In this document: one piece after another, positions 5,116 to 5,197 of the stretch
Position numbering within the stretch: the first letter of the stretch is position 1
How the letters are laid out: every line of letters begins with the position of its first letter
Origin: Actinomycetes bacterium
Lineage (GTDB): Bacteria; Actinomycetota; Actinomycetes; Propionibacteriales; Propionibacteriaceae
DNA length: 5,197 nt
Reading direction: 5' to 3'
Assembly: GCA_023432725.1 (NCBI GenBank)
Contig: JAEYUH010000152.1
Span: forward strand, 1-5,197
Notes under the pieces: model-generated
Told to the model about the DNA's origin: nothing
Seen by the model: only the letters and a program-made list of their open reading frames with translations
The model's database searches: none
Made by a program: the position numbers and the translations under genes

Positions 5116-5197
5116 CGGCGGTCGCGTTCGTGTGCCAGGCAGTGCTGATCGCCTCAGCCATCTATGGGCTGTACCACGTCGTGATCGCGCTGCCCAT
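5112..5197 (+). CDS. N-terminus of a membrane-anchored protein (cut by window edge)
   Basis: ATG at 5112 is preceded by GGAG ending 7 bp upstream (5101-5104). The 28 complete codons begin M-T-A-V-A-F-V and are almost wholly hydrophobic (V-L-I-A-S-A-I-Y-G-L-Y then V-V-I-A-L-P), which reads as a membrane helix from about residue 3 to 26. There are no basic residues before the helix, so it is more an anchor with the N-terminus outside than a cleaved signal peptide. The gene is divergent from the CrtO-like/MATE operon and may share its control region. Membrane-anchored glycosyltransferases often start this way, and one would suit a CrtO-like neighbour, but the visible part does not identify a family. 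Confidence 0.6.
   Translation, partial: MTAVAFVCQAVLIASAIYGLYHVVIALP

Noticed and set aside
4958..5161. Upstream starts (ATG 4981 or 5161) for the CrtO-like gene
   Set aside because: ATG 4981 lies inside the TAGAAT box and ahead of the strong AGGAGGT site. The longer version would run through the divergent promoter and antisense to the rightmost gene.

Overview
The window is very GC-rich, has G/C-biased third codon positions, GTG starts next to GTG-rich Shine-Dalgarno sites, and little intergenic space. Together with the protein families seen, this points to a chromosomal segment of a high-GC actinobacterium; genus cannot be told from the sequence alone. No tRNA, rRNA, insertion sequence, CRISPR array or phage gene was seen.

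Layout. (1) 1-296, minus: N-terminal part of a YggS/PLPBP-type pyridoxal-phosphate homeostasis protein, cut by the window edge. (2) 297-382: a short, AT-richer divergent control region holding a phased array of TG-N4-CA half-sites at 11-bp pitch. It reaches from the -35 region of yggS to the start codon of the next gene. (3) 383-1778, plus: a two-gene operon, a ribbon-helix-helix (RHH, HicB-like fold) DNA-binding protein followed by a cytoplasmic DUF4097-type beta-solenoid protein. (4) 1775-1790: a compact hairpin that contains both convergent stop codons. (5) 1787-2989, minus: a one-pass membrane protein with a disordered Pro-rich cytoplasmic N-terminus and a large outer domain of unknown role. 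(6) 3096-4957, minus: a two-gene operon, a small CrtO-like (glycosyl-diaponeurosporenoate acyltransferase family) membrane protein followed 8 bp later by a DinF-type MATE transporter. (7) 4958-5111: a divergent promoter region. (8) 5112 to the edge, plus: the start of a membrane-anchored protein, preceded by a 9-codon upstream ORF that overlaps it by ATGA.

How the parts may work together. The most distinctive part is the RHH + DUF4097 operon with its operator array. The RHH protein looks like an antitoxin-type repressor but has no toxin partner. Its partner is instead a beta-solenoid protein with no export signal. The array geometry (11-bp pitch, two 19-bp dyads 33 bp apart) is what would be expected for cooperative binding of RHH dimers along one DNA face, so autoregulation and shared control of yggS are reasonable inferences. 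The CrtO-like/MATE pair suggests modification of a lipid or glycolipid plus export of a small molecule or lipid-linked compound, but the substrate is not visible here.
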